Shown piece after piece: positions 9,843 to 19,323 of a stretch of DNA of 64,000 nt. Under the pieces are notes generated by a model, which saw only the letters and a program-made list of their open reading frames with translations, had not been told where the DNA came from and searched no databases. The stretch lies in the NCBI GenBank assembly GCA_951640195.1, contig OX621169.1, forward strand, positions 1,736,001 through 1,800,000. The letters are read 5' to 3'. Source of the stretch: Porpolomopsis calyptriformis (Eukaryota; Basidiomycota; Agaricomycetes; Agaricales; Hygrophoraceae). The translations under genes and the position numbers were made by a program. Each line of letters opens with the position of its first letter. The stretch's first letter is position 1.

Positions 9843-12438
9843 TCAAGTCGCCGTTTGAATTGAGTTTTCGTAAGTCTTCACAATTTCTTTAGCATGTCGT
9901 AAGACGTTCGATCGTTCTTCCCAAGTGGCTTCTTCGATCGGATAACCTTTCCATTTGACCAAATACTTCCGTCGGCGTTGAACTCTGGAGTGTTGAAGAA
10001 TAGATTCAACTTCGTATTCTTCTTCGTTCTCGATCAGATCTGGTGGAGGTCGAGATGTATCAGTAATATCAGGGTGGAGCAACTTATCTTCGACATTCGG
10101 TCTCAGGAGTGATACGTGAAAAACTGGATGGAGCTTCCATGTTCGGGGAATACTGATAAGGTACGCAAGATCCGATACTTGTTTTAAGATCTTGAATGGT
10201 CCAGTTCTTCGGTTATCTAACTTCTTGGCGGGTCGAGTCGTCTTGATGTTCTTGGTATCTAACCAAACCAAGTCTCCGACTTTGAAGGAGGGAGGGAGTT
10301 TCCGTTTTCGATCAGCGTATTTCTTCATTGATTCTGCGGCGTGTGAAAGCGATTCGCTGGCACTCTTCTGAGCACGCGTGAGACGTTCGTGAAAGGTATT
10401 TGCTGCGGGGACGTTACTCGGGGATTCGATTGTGATCGGTAAATGGGGGTGACGGCCATATTCTAAATAGAAGGGTGATTGTGATGTGGAGGAGTGTTGT
10501 CGATTATTGTAAGCGAATTCGGCAGAAGCCAGCCATTCGGACCAATCGTCTTGCATAAAATTGGTATAGAACCGTAGGTAGACTTCGAGTTCTTGGTTCG
10601 TTCGTTCGGTCTGACCATCGGTTTCAGGATGATAAGCAGTAGACAGTCCAGAAATGGTTCCTAGGAGTTTATTGAGAGCTTCAGTGAATTTTGATGCGAA
10701 TTGAACTCCACGATCGGAAATAATCTTCTTCGGCCATCCATGGTGTTTCCAGATGTGATCACGGAAGAGTCGGGCAGCGCCTTCTGATGAGAGATTGGAA
10801 GTCGTCGGAATAAAATGAGCTCGTTTTGTGAAACGATCGACGACTACCATCACGGCGTCGTATCCAAGCGAGTCAGGTAATTGAACAATGAGATCGACGG
10901 TTATCTCAGTCCATGGTTTGGTAGCGGGGGGTATAGGTTGTAGGAGTCCTGTCGGCTTCGAAGGATAATTCTTGTTTTGTTGACAAGCAGGACAGGATCG
11001 TACGTAGTTGATAACGTCTTGAGAGACGCCATCCCAAACAAAGTTTCGGAGCAGCAGCTCCTTCGTCTTCTCAATGCCAGGGTGTCCAGCATGGGGGTAG
11101 GCGTGGGACAGTCGTATTATGTCTGTGCGCAAAGATACTTCCTCCGGCACCACAATTCGACCTTCAACATCGCGAACCAACCCATCGACTTGGTCCCAAA
11201 ACAGTGAGGCATCCTCGATTTTCTGTGAGATCTCTTTCGGTATTGGTAGCTTGAAGCGTAATCTTGCGAAAAAGTCCGGTTCTGAAAGCTTGATGATCGA
11301 ATTGATCCAATGTTCATCTGCGATTAAAATCTCATCTTCCACCTCGCCTTTACCCTCGTCGAAATAATCCGGGCGCCTGGATAACCCATCGGCCTTGTTC
11401 TTTCTCCCCGGGACGTACTCGATTTTGTACTCGTATCTTGACAGGATTTCCGACCAACGAGCACGTCGTCCAAACAATACGCGAGCTGTACTGAAATACT
11501 TGAGAGCGAGACTGTCGGTACGAATTAGAAGGTCGTGTCGCGAGCCTTCCAAAAGATGTCGCCATGCTTTAAGACAGTCTATTATTGCTAGGAGTTCAGC
11601 GTCGTGAGTTGGATATTTCTTTTCAGCAGGGGTTAAAGATCTTGAATGAAAGCCTACGGGTTTCCACCCGGTTCCATGTAGCTGAGACAGTATTCCTCCT
11701 AAGGCAAAACCAGAGGCGTCAGTCTCCAAGCAGTATGGCAGGTCTTGATCCGGTACTTCGAGGACAGGGGCATTCGTGAGGGAGTGTTTCAACTGATCAA
11801 AGGCGTGTTGTCGTTCGGGGGTCCATTCCCATACAGTATCTTTGCGGAGTAACTGGTTGAGTGGTTGGGCGATCTTCGAGAAGTCCTTGATATATTTTCT
11901 CCAGAAATTAGCGCTTCCGAGAAAGGATTGGAGTTGTTTAACGGTTCGAGGTTGGGGCCATTCGGCAATGGCTTTGACCTTCTTGGGATTGGTTCCGATA
12001 TGACCTTTCGTCAAAGTCATCCCTAGATAGATCACCTCTTCTTTCTCGAATTGGCACTTGACGGGTTTGCAGGAGAGTTTGTTCTTCTTCATAATATCAA
12101 GGGTCTTGAACGTCCAGTAACGCAGTTCTTCTAGATCATCTCCGCAGATGAGAACGTCATCGATATAGATAAAAACACAACCTGATTTTAACACTTCGGC
12201 AAATCGCGTATCGATCATCCGTTGGAACGTAGCTGGAGAATTCCGTAGACCAAAGAACATTACTCTTGGAACATAGAGTCCCTTGACCGTGTTGAAGGCA
12301 GCTTTCCATTCGTCGCCTTCTTTGATCCGAATGTTGTTAAATCCCCATCGGATATCCACGACTGTGAATAATGCAGCAGATCGTAACTTGGGTTGCTGAA
12401 CGATTTGATGGAGAAGTGGTAAAGGATATCGGTTGGGA
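9843..12438 (-). pseudogene. Outer chromovirus pol, 3' part: RT to chromodomain
   Basis: Coding resumes on the minus strand right after the inner LTR at 12438 and stays open to the stop at 9843. It contains the rest of reverse transcriptase (FTVVDIRWGFNNIRI, FFGLRNSPATFQ, catalytic YIDD), RNase H (LETDASGFALGGIL, then THDAELLAII), integrase zinc binding (HAGHPGIEKTKELL, CPACQQNK) and the integrase core (TVDLIVQLP, SDRGVQF and the later Glu region). A C-terminal chromodomain (KYLVKWKGYPIEEATWEE) follows. The chromodomain marks it as a chromovirus, whose integrase tail targets marked chromatin. The piece is intact in frame but detached from protease and the RT start by the 6.9-kb inner insertion. 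Confidence 0.93.
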
Positions 12439-12861
12439 TGTTATAAACTGGTTGCCGATGAGATGGTTTTACTTCGGAGAGCTCTGTCCCTAGACGATGA
12501 TGATATCTCGAGTCCTAGTTATTGGGGTTGCTAACGAGGAATCAGACTTAAGGTCTGTGTACGACTAACTAGGAGTTTATATACTAACTACGCTACTGCG
12601 GATGAGTCAGTATAAACATGAGGAACACATGAGGCATACATGCGGAATACATGCGACGAGTAAAGATAGACATGATAAGAGACTCGGAGCATGTGAAGAG
12701 ATGAAACATAATGGTCGGAAATGAAGTGGGTCCTATCTAGGATATATGAAAAGATAAGGAATCGTGGGGAATCCCTGGGGAATCCCAAGTAGAGATAAGA
12801 CCTGTCCGACTAAGCACTGATGACTAACATAGAGAGGAAATGAAAATTTACGTCCGTGACA
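12439..12861 (-). repeat. 3' LTR of the inner chromovirus
   Basis: 423 bp, TG...CA ended, apparently identical to 18901-19323. It differs from the outer LTRs by scattered substitutions and an 11-bp length difference, mostly in the ACATG-containing repeat region. The short purine-rich run just upstream on the coding strand (AAAAACGAGG, 12865-12875 region) is the likely plus-strand primer site. Confidence 0.96.
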
Positions 12862-12895
12862 TACACCTCGTTTTTCGGGAAATTCGACCCGAATT

Positions 12896-13633
12896 TCAAA
12901 CTTGGGCGGTGTCGGGCGTTTCGTCCTCTGGGCCCTGAGTCTGGATTTCCTCTTCAGTGGGGGCCTCGATGACCACTGAGAGGGAAGCGATGGGGATTAC
13001 TTCCGAAGCCACTTCGATGGGGGAAGGGGCTCGGACTGTCTTGACGTCGTCGTCGTCCGGATATTCCAAGTCGAGGTTAATGGGGTACTCGACTGACGCA
13101 CCGTATTCGATAATGGTTTCCGTCGTCGCAAGGTCCTGTTGAGCGCGAAGGAAATCTTCTCGAGAGAGTCGTTCAGCTCGACGACTCTCCTCTACGAGTT
13201 TGACGATGATGGCGCGGGTGGTGACGTCGTAGCAGTCGACCCATGTGCGCTTCTTCTGTCGTTGGAGCTCCCAAACTTTGAGCTCACTTTCGTCCCAGCG
13301 GTTCTTCCAATACAGGGCGCTCCTCTCCGATGCTTTGAGCTCTGCTTTCAAAACGTCACGTTCTTGACGGAGTTCTCGGTTCCAGCTACTAACGCTATTG
13401 CTGTGAACCGTAAGACGCGAGATGGTGACGGCGGGGTCTTCAGGAGGAGGGGTCTGAGTAGGGTATTCGCTGAAGAAATCTTCCGCGCGTGCGCGAGCTT
13501 GTCGACGTAGTTGTCGAGCGGAGGAGGAAGAAGTGGAGGGACCGGGGGTAGGGGAACGGATGGCGGCGGACGAGGGGATTCGTCCAGCGCGTCTGATGGC
13601 GACTTGAGGAGAGGGAGATCGAGTGGCGGGCAT
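12896..13633 (-). CDS. Third ORF of the inner chromovirus, coiled-coil-like, function unknown
   Basis: An intact 245-codon ORF lies between pol and the 3' LTR, 170 bases after the pol stop; the ATG at 13633 is conserved in the outer copy. Residues 1-65 are Ser/Pro/Arg-rich and basic (MPATRSPSPQVAIRRAGR at the start). Residues 75-165 are strongly charged and helical with a heptad-like pattern (RELRQERDVLKAELKASER, then VWELQRQKKRTW), suggesting a coiled coil. The last 70 residues are acidic (YPDDDDVKTV). There is no signal peptide, membrane segment or zinc motif, so an envelope role is unlikely. Most fungal chromoviruses encode only gag and pol, so this extra ORF is unusual. Its conservation in two diverged copies suggests selection; possible roles such as RNA binding, particle assembly or countering silencing are speculation. 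Confidence 0.8.
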   Translation of the reverse strand: MPATRSPSPQVAIRRAGRIPSSAAIRSPTPGPSTSSSSARQLRRQARARAEDFFSEYPTQTPPPEDPAVTISRLTVHSNSVSSWNRELRQERDVLKAELKASERSALYWKNRWDESELKVWELQRQKKRTWVDCYDVTTRAIIVKLVEESRRAERLSREDFLRAQQDLATTETIIEYGASVEYPINLDLEYPDDDDVKTVRAPSPIEVASEVIPIASLSVVIEAPTEEEIQTQGPEDETPDTAQV

Positions 13634-13734
13634 TATGAATGATGGTTTAGCGACGTTGGTGTTGGGAATAACAGCAGTGGGTCGGTTCGTCAAAGTGGGG
13701 AAGGACTGGATGGAATCGTATCGACGATTCTGGG

Positions 13735-13740
13735 TTTATA
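13735..13740 (-). promoter_or_regulatory. TATA-like box upstream of the third ORF (inner copy)
   Basis: TATAAA on the minus strand, 107 bases before the ORF ATG at 13633, between the pol stop and the ORF. The same box at the same spacing occurs in the outer copy at 9829-9834. It may drive a separate short mRNA for the third ORF. Confidence 0.35.
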
Positions 13741-13803
13741 AATGCTTACTCGATCTAAAAATAGAATCTTTAAAAATGGACAGCTGGAATGATGACAAAC
13801 GAG

Positions 13804-16800
13804 TCAAGTCGCCGTTTGAATTGAGTCTTCGTAAGTCTTCACAATTTCTTTAGCGTGTCGTAAGACGTTCGATCGTTCTTCCCAGGTAGCTTCTTCGATC
13901 GGATAACCTTTCCATTTGACCAAATACTTTCGTCGGCGTCGAACTCCGGAGTGTTGAAGGATAGATTCGACTTCGTATTCTTCTTCGTTCTCGATCAGAT
14001 CTGGTGGAGGTCGAGATGTATCAGTAATATCAGGGTGGAGTGACTTATCTTCGACGTTTGGTCTCAGGAGTGATACGTGAAAGACTGGATGGAGTTTCCA
14101 AGTTCCGGGGATATCGATAAGATACGCAAGATCCGATACTTGTTTCAGGATCTTAAACGGTCCAGTCCTTCGGTTATCTAGCTTCTTGGCGGGTCGAGTC
14201 GTCTTGATGTTCTTGGTATCTAACCAAACCAATTCTCCGACTTTGAAGGAGGGAGAGAGTTTCCGTTTTCGATCAGCGTATTTCTTCATTGATTCCGCAG
14301 CGTGTGATAGTGATTCGCCAGCACTCTTCTGAGCACGCGTGAGACGTTCATGGAAGGTGTTTGCTGCGGGAACATTACTCGGGGATTCGATTGTGATCGG
14401 TAAGTGAGGGTGACGGCCATATTCCAAATAGAAGGGTGATTGTGACGTGGAGGAGTGTTGTCGATTATTGTAAGCGAATTCGGCAGAAGCCAGCCATTCG
14501 GACCAATCGTCTTGCATGAAGTTGGTATAGAACCGTAGGTAGACCTCGAGTTCTTGATTCGTTCGCTCGGTCTGACCATCGGTCTCGGGATGATAAGCGG
14601 TAGACAGTCCAGAAATGGTTCCTAAGAGTTTATTGAGGGCTTCAGTGAATTTTGATGCGAACTGAACTCCACGATCGGAAATGATCTTCTTTGGCCATCC
14701 ATGATGTTTCCAGATGTGATCACGGAAAAGTCGAGCAGCACCTTCTGATGAGAGATTAGAAGTCGTCGGAATAAAGTGGGCTCGTTTTGTGAAGCAATCG
14801 ACGATTACCATCACAGCGTCGTATCCAAGCGAGTCAGGTAGCTGGACAATGAGATCGACGGTAATCTCGGTCCATGGTTCGGTAGCGGGGGGTATAGGTT
14901 GTAGGAGTCCTGTCGGTTTCGAAGGATAGTTCTTGTTCTGTTGACAAGCGGGACAGGATCGTACGTAGTTGATAACGTCTTGAGAGACGCCATCCCAAAC
15001 AAAGTTTCGGAGCAGCAGCTCCTTCGTCTTCTCAATGCCAGGGTGTCCAGCATGGGGGTAGGCGTGGGACAGTCGTATTATGTCTGTGCGCAAAGATACT
15101 TCCTCCGGCACCACAATTCGACCTTCAACATCGCGAACCAACCCATCGACTTGGTCCCAAAACAGTGAGGCATCCTCGATTCTCTGTGAGATCTTTTCCG
15201 GTATTGGTAGCTTGAAGCGTAATCTTGCGAAAAAGTCCGGTTCTGAAAGCTTGATGATCGAATTGATCCAATGTTCATCTGCGATTAAAGCCTCATCTTC
15301 CACCTCGCCTTTACCCTCGTCGAAATAATCCGGGCGCCTGGATAATCCATCGGCCTTGTTCTTTCTCCCTGGGACGTACTCGATTTTATACTCGTATCTT
15401 GATAGGATTTCTGACCAACGAGCACGTCGTCCAGACAATACGCGAGCAATACTGAAATACTTGAGAGCGAGGCTGTCGGTACGAATCAGAAGGTCGTGTC
15501 GCGATCCTTCCAAAAGATGTCGCCACGCTTTAAGACAGTCTATTATTGCCAAGAGCTCAGCGTCGTGAGTCGGATACTTCTTTTCAGCGGGAGTTAAGGA
15601 TCTTGAATGAAAGCCTACAGGTTTCCATTCGTCTTCGTGCAACTGAGACAATATACCTCCTAAGGCAAAACCAGAGGCGTCAGTCTCCAAGCAGTACGGC
15701 AGGTCTTGGTCCGGTATTTCGAGGACAGGGGCATTCGTGAGGGAGTGTTTCAATTGATCAAAGGCGTGTTGTCGCTTGGGAGTCCATTCCCATACAGCAT
15801 CTTTGCGGAGTAATTCGTTAAGTGGTCGAGCGATCTTTGAGAAGTCCTTGATGTATTTTCTCCAGAAATTCGCGCTTCCGAGAAAGGATTGGAGTTGTTT
15901 AACCGTTCGAGGTATGGGCCATTCGGCAATGGCTTTGACCTTCTTGGGATTGGTTCCGATATGACCTTTCGTTAAGGTCATCCCTAGATAGATCACCTCT
16001 TCTTTCTCGAATTGGCATTTGACGGGTTTACAGGAGAGTTTGTTCTTCTTCATAATATCAAGGGTCTTGAACGTCCAGTGACGCAGTTCTTCTAGATCAT
16101 CTCCGCAGATGAGAACGTCATCGATATAAATGAAAACACAACCTGATTTTAACACTTCGGCAAATCGCGTATCGATCATCCGTTGGAACGTAGCTGGTGA
16201 ATTCCGTAGACCAAAGAACATCACTCTTGGAACATAGAGTCCCTTGACCGTGTTGAAGGCAGCTTTCCATTCGTCGCCTTCCTTGATCCGAATATTGTTA
16301 AATCCCCATCGAATATCCACGACTGTGAATAATGCAGCAGATCGTAACTTGGGCTGCTGAACGATTTGATGGAGAAGTGGCAAAGGATATCGGTCGGGAA
16401 CGGTAAAGTGATTCAGATAACGGTAGTCTTCGATTGGTCTGTATCCAGCGTCTTGTCCTTTCGCATTGATTTCTTCAGCTTTCTTGCTTAGGAAGAAGGG
16501 AGCGGCCTGGGGTGAGGTCCCTTTGAATATTCGTCCTGTGGCCACGTTTTCTTCCAAAAACTTCTCTAGGAAGTCTATCTCTCGAGGGGACATCGGATAA
16601 GTCTTGTCATTCTGTGGCGTGAAATCATCTTTGAGATCAATAACATGATCAAATTCAGAATGAGGTGGAAGGCAATCGAAGGACTCCTTGGCAAAGACAC
16701 TAGCATAGTCTTCCCAATAGACCTCCGGTACAAACTTTCGCATATCTTCCTCCACCGTGCTGGCTCTAGACTCGTCCGATTTTGAAATACTTGCCAGCGA

Positions 16801-17334
16801 GACCGATTCTACCACAGAGGGCTCTGCTTCGCCGCTACAATACCGACGGGAAATCTCTTTGCCTCCGAGAGCCAGTGTTGAACTCTCCCAGTCGATACTA
16901 GGGTTTTGAGCTCTGAGCCATGGGTAGCCGAGGATTATATCAAACTTTGATCCGAGGTCGGTCACTTCCAAACGGATCCTTTCAATGTGTCCACCTGGAG
17001 CTTCTATCCAGACATCTGTGTCAAAAACGATCGGGCCTCCTCGGTTCTCTGACCCATCGGCATTCCGTACGGGGATTGGGGTTTCCAAATCCTGAAGAGT
17101 AAATTCGTGACGAGTTGCGAAATTCTCGTCCATAAAATTCCCAGAAGCTCCACTATCAATTAGACACGTGGCGGGGACACGTCGGCCACTGTCTGCAGTC
17201 TTGATCCAAACGTCCATCGTAAGTCCTGAATCGCCCTTTTCGATAGTACCGAGAGTCCGAAATAGATTGCAAGGAATAGTGGTACATCGAGTGGTATGGT
17301 CCGCAACGTAGGGTTCACCGTCCGGACCTTTCAA
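13804..17334 (-). CDS. pol: Pol of the inner chromovirus: protease, RT, RNase H, integrase, chromodomain
   Basis: An uninterrupted 1176-codon frame begins at the frameshift site; it has no ATG of its own and is expected as a Gag-Pol fusion. Domains in order: aspartic protease with CLIDSGASGNF near residue 55; linker with many acidic residues; reverse transcriptase from about residue 290 (YRPIEDYRYLN, DIRWGFNNIRI, catalytic YIDD near 400); RNase H near 555 (LETDASGFALGGIL); integrase H2C2 finger near 770-815 (HPGIEKTKELL, CPACQQNK); DDE core (TVDLIVQLP, SDRGVQF); and a chromodomain at the C terminus (KYLVKWKGYPIEEATWEE). All catalytic signatures are present. One substitution near the first integrase Asp region (VIVDCFTKRAHF versus VVVDRFTKRAHF in the outer copy) may be neutral. 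This protein copies the RNA and integrates the DNA, probably into chromatin recognised by the chromodomain. Confidence 0.95.
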   Translation of the reverse strand: MKGPDGEPYVADHTTRCTTIPCNLFRTLGTIEKGDSGLTMDVWIKTADSGRRVPATCLIDSGASGNFMDENFATRHEFTLQDLETPIPVRNADGSENRGGPIVFDTDVWIEAPGGHIERIRLEVTDLGSKFDIILGYPWLRAQNPSIDWESSTLALGGKEISRRYCSGEAEPSVVESVSLASISKSDESRASTVEEDMRKFVPEVYWEDYASVFAKESFDCLPPHSEFDHVIDLKDDFTPQNDKTYPMSPREIDFLEKFLEENVATGRIFKGTSPQAAPFFLSKKAEEINAKGQDAGYRPIEDYRYLNHFTVPDRYPLPLLHQIVQQPKLRSAALFTVVDIRWGFNNIRIKEGDEWKAAFNTVKGLYVPRVMFFGLRNSPATFQRMIDTRFAEVLKSGCVFIYIDDVLICGDDLEELRHWTFKTLDIMKKNKLSCKPVKCQFEKEEVIYLGMTLTKGHIGTNPKKVKAIAEWPIPRTVKQLQSFLGSANFWRKYIKDFSKIARPLNELLRKDAVWEWTPKRQHAFDQLKHSLTNAPVLEIPDQDLPYCLETDASGFALGGILSQLHEDEWKPVGFHSRSLTPAEKKYPTHDAELLAIIDCLKAWRHLLEGSRHDLLIRTDSLALKYFSIARVLSGRRARWSEILSRYEYKIEYVPGRKNKADGLSRRPDYFDEGKGEVEDEALIADEHWINSIIKLSEPDFFARLRFKLPIPEKISQRIEDASLFWDQVDGLVRDVEGRIVVPEEVSLRTDIIRLSHAYPHAGHPGIEKTKELLLRNFVWDGVSQDVINYVRSCPACQQNKNYPSKPTGLLQPIPPATEPWTEITVDLIVQLPDSLGYDAVMVIVDCFTKRAHFIPTTSNLSSEGAARLFRDHIWKHHGWPKKIISDRGVQFASKFTEALNKLLGTISGLSTAYHPETDGQTERTNQELEVYLRFYTNFMQDDWSEWLASAEFAYNNRQHSSTSQSPFYLEYGRHPHLPITIESPSNVPAANTFHERLTRAQKSAGESLSHAAESMKKYADRKRKLSPSFKVGELVWLDTKNIKTTRPAKKLDNRRTGPFKILKQVSDLAYLIDIPGTWKLHPVFHVSLLRPNVEDKSLHPDITDTSRPPPDLIENEEEYEVESILQHSGVRRRRKYLVKWKGYPIEEATWEERSNVLRHAKEIVKTYEDSIQTAT

Positions 17335-17340
17335 AAACCC
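17331..17340 (-). promoter_or_regulatory. Programmed -1 ribosomal frameshift site, gag to pol (inner copy)
   Basis: On the minus strand G GGT TTT (17340-17334) is read in the gag frame and followed at once by the gag stop TGA (17333-17331). This fits the X XXY YYZ slippery heptamer rule. Slipping back one base enters the 1176-codon pol frame exactly here. Five bases downstream GGTCCG can pair with CGGACC 19 bases later, forming a candidate stimulatory stem. The site and the pairing are kept in the outer copy. Confidence 0.75.
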
Positions 17341-18536
17341 TGAGCCTTCAAGTCGGCTACTAACCTCTTCTTCCGATCATCCGACCAATTGCGTATACCA
17401 GTCTTCGCCATGTCCGACGGAGTCTCGCTCGCTGCCAGTGTAGCGGGTGAGCTGACGTTCTCCACGTGGGACTCAGTGGCAATGACACGTATGTCTCTGC
17501 CTCGTCCTCGTCCTCGTCCTCTGTAGCCTCCTCTACCTCGAAAGTATCCTCCTCGACGTGAGGAAGAGGTATCGGGTAGATTCTTCGCATCACCGGCGTT
17601 TCGATTTGGGCAGGTGTTCGCGAAGTGGCCAGGTTGGCCGCAGGAGTAACAATTCCCATACGGGATCGTATTGGTAGAAGAGGTAAACTCCTCTCTTTTG
17701 ATGGTGGGGGCTGCTGTCGTTTAGCGGGTCGTCGTTGCAGCCACATACGATCCTCGTGTTGGAAAGGGGGTAGAGTACTGAGGTCGGGACGTAGAGGACT
17801 GTTTCTGTGAGGCGAGAATGTCCTTTTGATGTTGATAGCGTGTCGTGGCATCCTTCCATTCTTGAAGGGTGGCAGGGACGGTAGGGAGTCGGTAGATGTA
17901 TTCAATGAACTCGGAATCGAGTCCAGCTTGATAGAGATCGATGAGGGCGGCGTCGTTGAAACTGGTATCGACCTGTAAAGCGCCAAAGCGCAGGTTATAG
18001 TCTTCAATCTTCTTCCTTCCTTGGCGGAGACTCTTGATGTCGTTACGAGCGCGGGACTGTCTGTCAATTCCTTCAAATGTCGATCGGAATCGAACCACGA
18101 AGGCGGCCCAAGTAGCGGTCGGACCAGCCCAATTGACAGTTCTCATGTCGTTGGTCTCCTTCTCAGACCAAGTTTGAGCCATCATGCCCTTCATAAAAGA
18201 AAGGGCGAAGGGGATTTTGTGTTCGTCGCGATATGGCTTCCCCATGAAATACAATTCGCAGCTGTTAATAAATTTGTCGACATCTTGTTGTCGACCGGTG
18301 AACTCGTCTGGCTTTGCCATCTTTATCTCGATGGTGGGAGCGGCAGGAGGTTGAGGTTGAGGTCCCGGTGGGGGCTGAACTTGACCTTGAGCAGCGAGTT
18401 GTTGTTGGAGATCTTGAATCTCCGCTGCTTGGTTTGCGTTCGAGGTTTGGAGATTAACCATTTCCCTCCGTAGATCGTTCATAACTGCGAGGATTTCGTT
18501 GAGATTGGGAACAGGGGGATTGACGCGAGAACCCAT
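17331..18536 (-). pseudogene. gag: gag of the inner chromovirus, with an internal TAA
   Basis: The frame starts at the first ATG (18536) and reaches the natural stop TGA at 17331-17333. It is also open about 300 bases further upstream without an ATG, so initiation could be different. The capsid part is recognisable (KMAKPDEFTGRQQDVDKFI, then CELYFMGKPYRDEHKIPFAL and YNLRFGALQVD). At 17721-17723 a CAA of the outer copy is TAA here, cutting the protein before the zinc knuckle (CYSCGQPGHFANAC in the outer copy). After the knuckle comes an Arg/Gly-rich tract (GGYRGRGRGRGRD) and a tail ending ADLKAQGF. Gag packages the RNA and forms particles. The LTRs are identical, so the stop is either very new or was tolerated by trans-complementation. 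Confidence 0.85.
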
Positions 18537-18888
18537 TGGATCTGGTGATGGTGAAGGTGAAGGTGTTGTTAAAGGTGAAGACGGTCGAGTTGGTTGTTGA
18601 TATGGGAAGGGTTGATACCTAACAGTAGGGGGAGTGATGGGACGTTGTGAATGAGCGGCGGCGAGTAAGCGAGTTGTTTCGCTTCGAGTCCTTCCTAGAG
18701 CGTGTGCGATACTCGGCAATGGAGAAGCTTGACTAGCTTCTTCGTTTGGATCTGGGAAGATTCGGGTTTGTGAGTAAAGCGATTGAGAAAGGGGATTGTT
18801 CTGCTCAGAGGAATCGTAGAAGTTTTCGTCGTCGTCGTCCAGTGTTAAAGTGAGAGTGGATCAAGTAAGGGGGGAGAGAGCAAGAAGG

Positions 18889-18899
18889 AAGTCTGATTC
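18889..18899 (-). promoter_or_regulatory. Self-priming type primer-binding site (inner copy)
   Basis: One base inside the 5' LTR the coding strand reads GAATCAGACTT. This is the exact 11-base complement of AAGTCTGATTC inside the LTR (19011-19001), which lies 34 bases downstream of a TATATAAA box (19045-19038) and is therefore the predicted RNA 5' end. Eleven bases of the RNA 5' end annealing to the PBS is the known self-priming mode of Tf1/sushi-type elements. No tRNA-like TGG start is present. Confidence 0.75.
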
Positions 18900-18900
18900 T

Positions 18901-19323
18901 TGTTATAAACTGGTTGCCGATGAGATGGTTTTACTTCGGAGAGCTCTGTCCCTAGACGATGATGATATCTCGAGTCCTAGTTATTGGGGTTGCTAACGAG
19001 GAATCAGACTTAAGGTCTGTGTACGACTAACTAGGAGTTTATATACTAACTACGCTACTGCGGATGAGTCAGTATAAACATGAGGAACACATGAGGCATA
19101 CATGCGGAATACATGCGACGAGTAAAGATAGACATGATAAGAGACTCGGAGCATGTGAAGAGATGAAACATAATGGTCGGAAATGAAGTGGGTCCTATCT
19201 AGGATATATGAAAAGATAAGGAATCGTGGGGAATCCCTGGGGAATCCCAAGTAGAGATAAGACCTGTCCGACTAAGCACTGATGACTAACATAGAGAGGA
19301 AATGAAAATTTACGTCCGTGACA
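18901..19323 (-). repeat. 5' LTR of the inner chromovirus
   Basis: 423 bp, TG...CA, apparently identical to 12439-12861. On the coding strand it holds, in order, the CATGTA-containing short repeats, GTTAGTATATAAAC (TATA box, 19045-19038) and the predicted start AAGTCTGATTC at 19011. Confidence 0.96.

Larger units (their letters stand above)
12439..19323 (-). mobile_element. Inner Ty3/gypsy chromovirus, inserted in the reverse transcriptase of the outer copy
   Basis: The 6885-bp element has 423-bp LTRs at 12439-12861 and 18901-19323 that I read as identical, so it transposed very recently. Flanking pentamers are TGGGA (left) and CGGGA (right); the uninterrupted site in its own pol reads CGGGA, so the left copy has one C-to-T change. 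Coding order on the minus strand is gag, pol by -1 frameshift, third ORF. Pol (1176 codons from 17334) and the third ORF are intact. Gag carries a TAA at 17721-17723 before its zinc knuckle, so this copy would need Gag in trans or readthrough. Confidence 0.96.

Noticed and set aside
12360..18890. Long plus-strand ORFs opposite the chromovirus pol and gag
   Set aside because: They mirror the minus-strand codons, occur in both copies at the same places and contain no domain.
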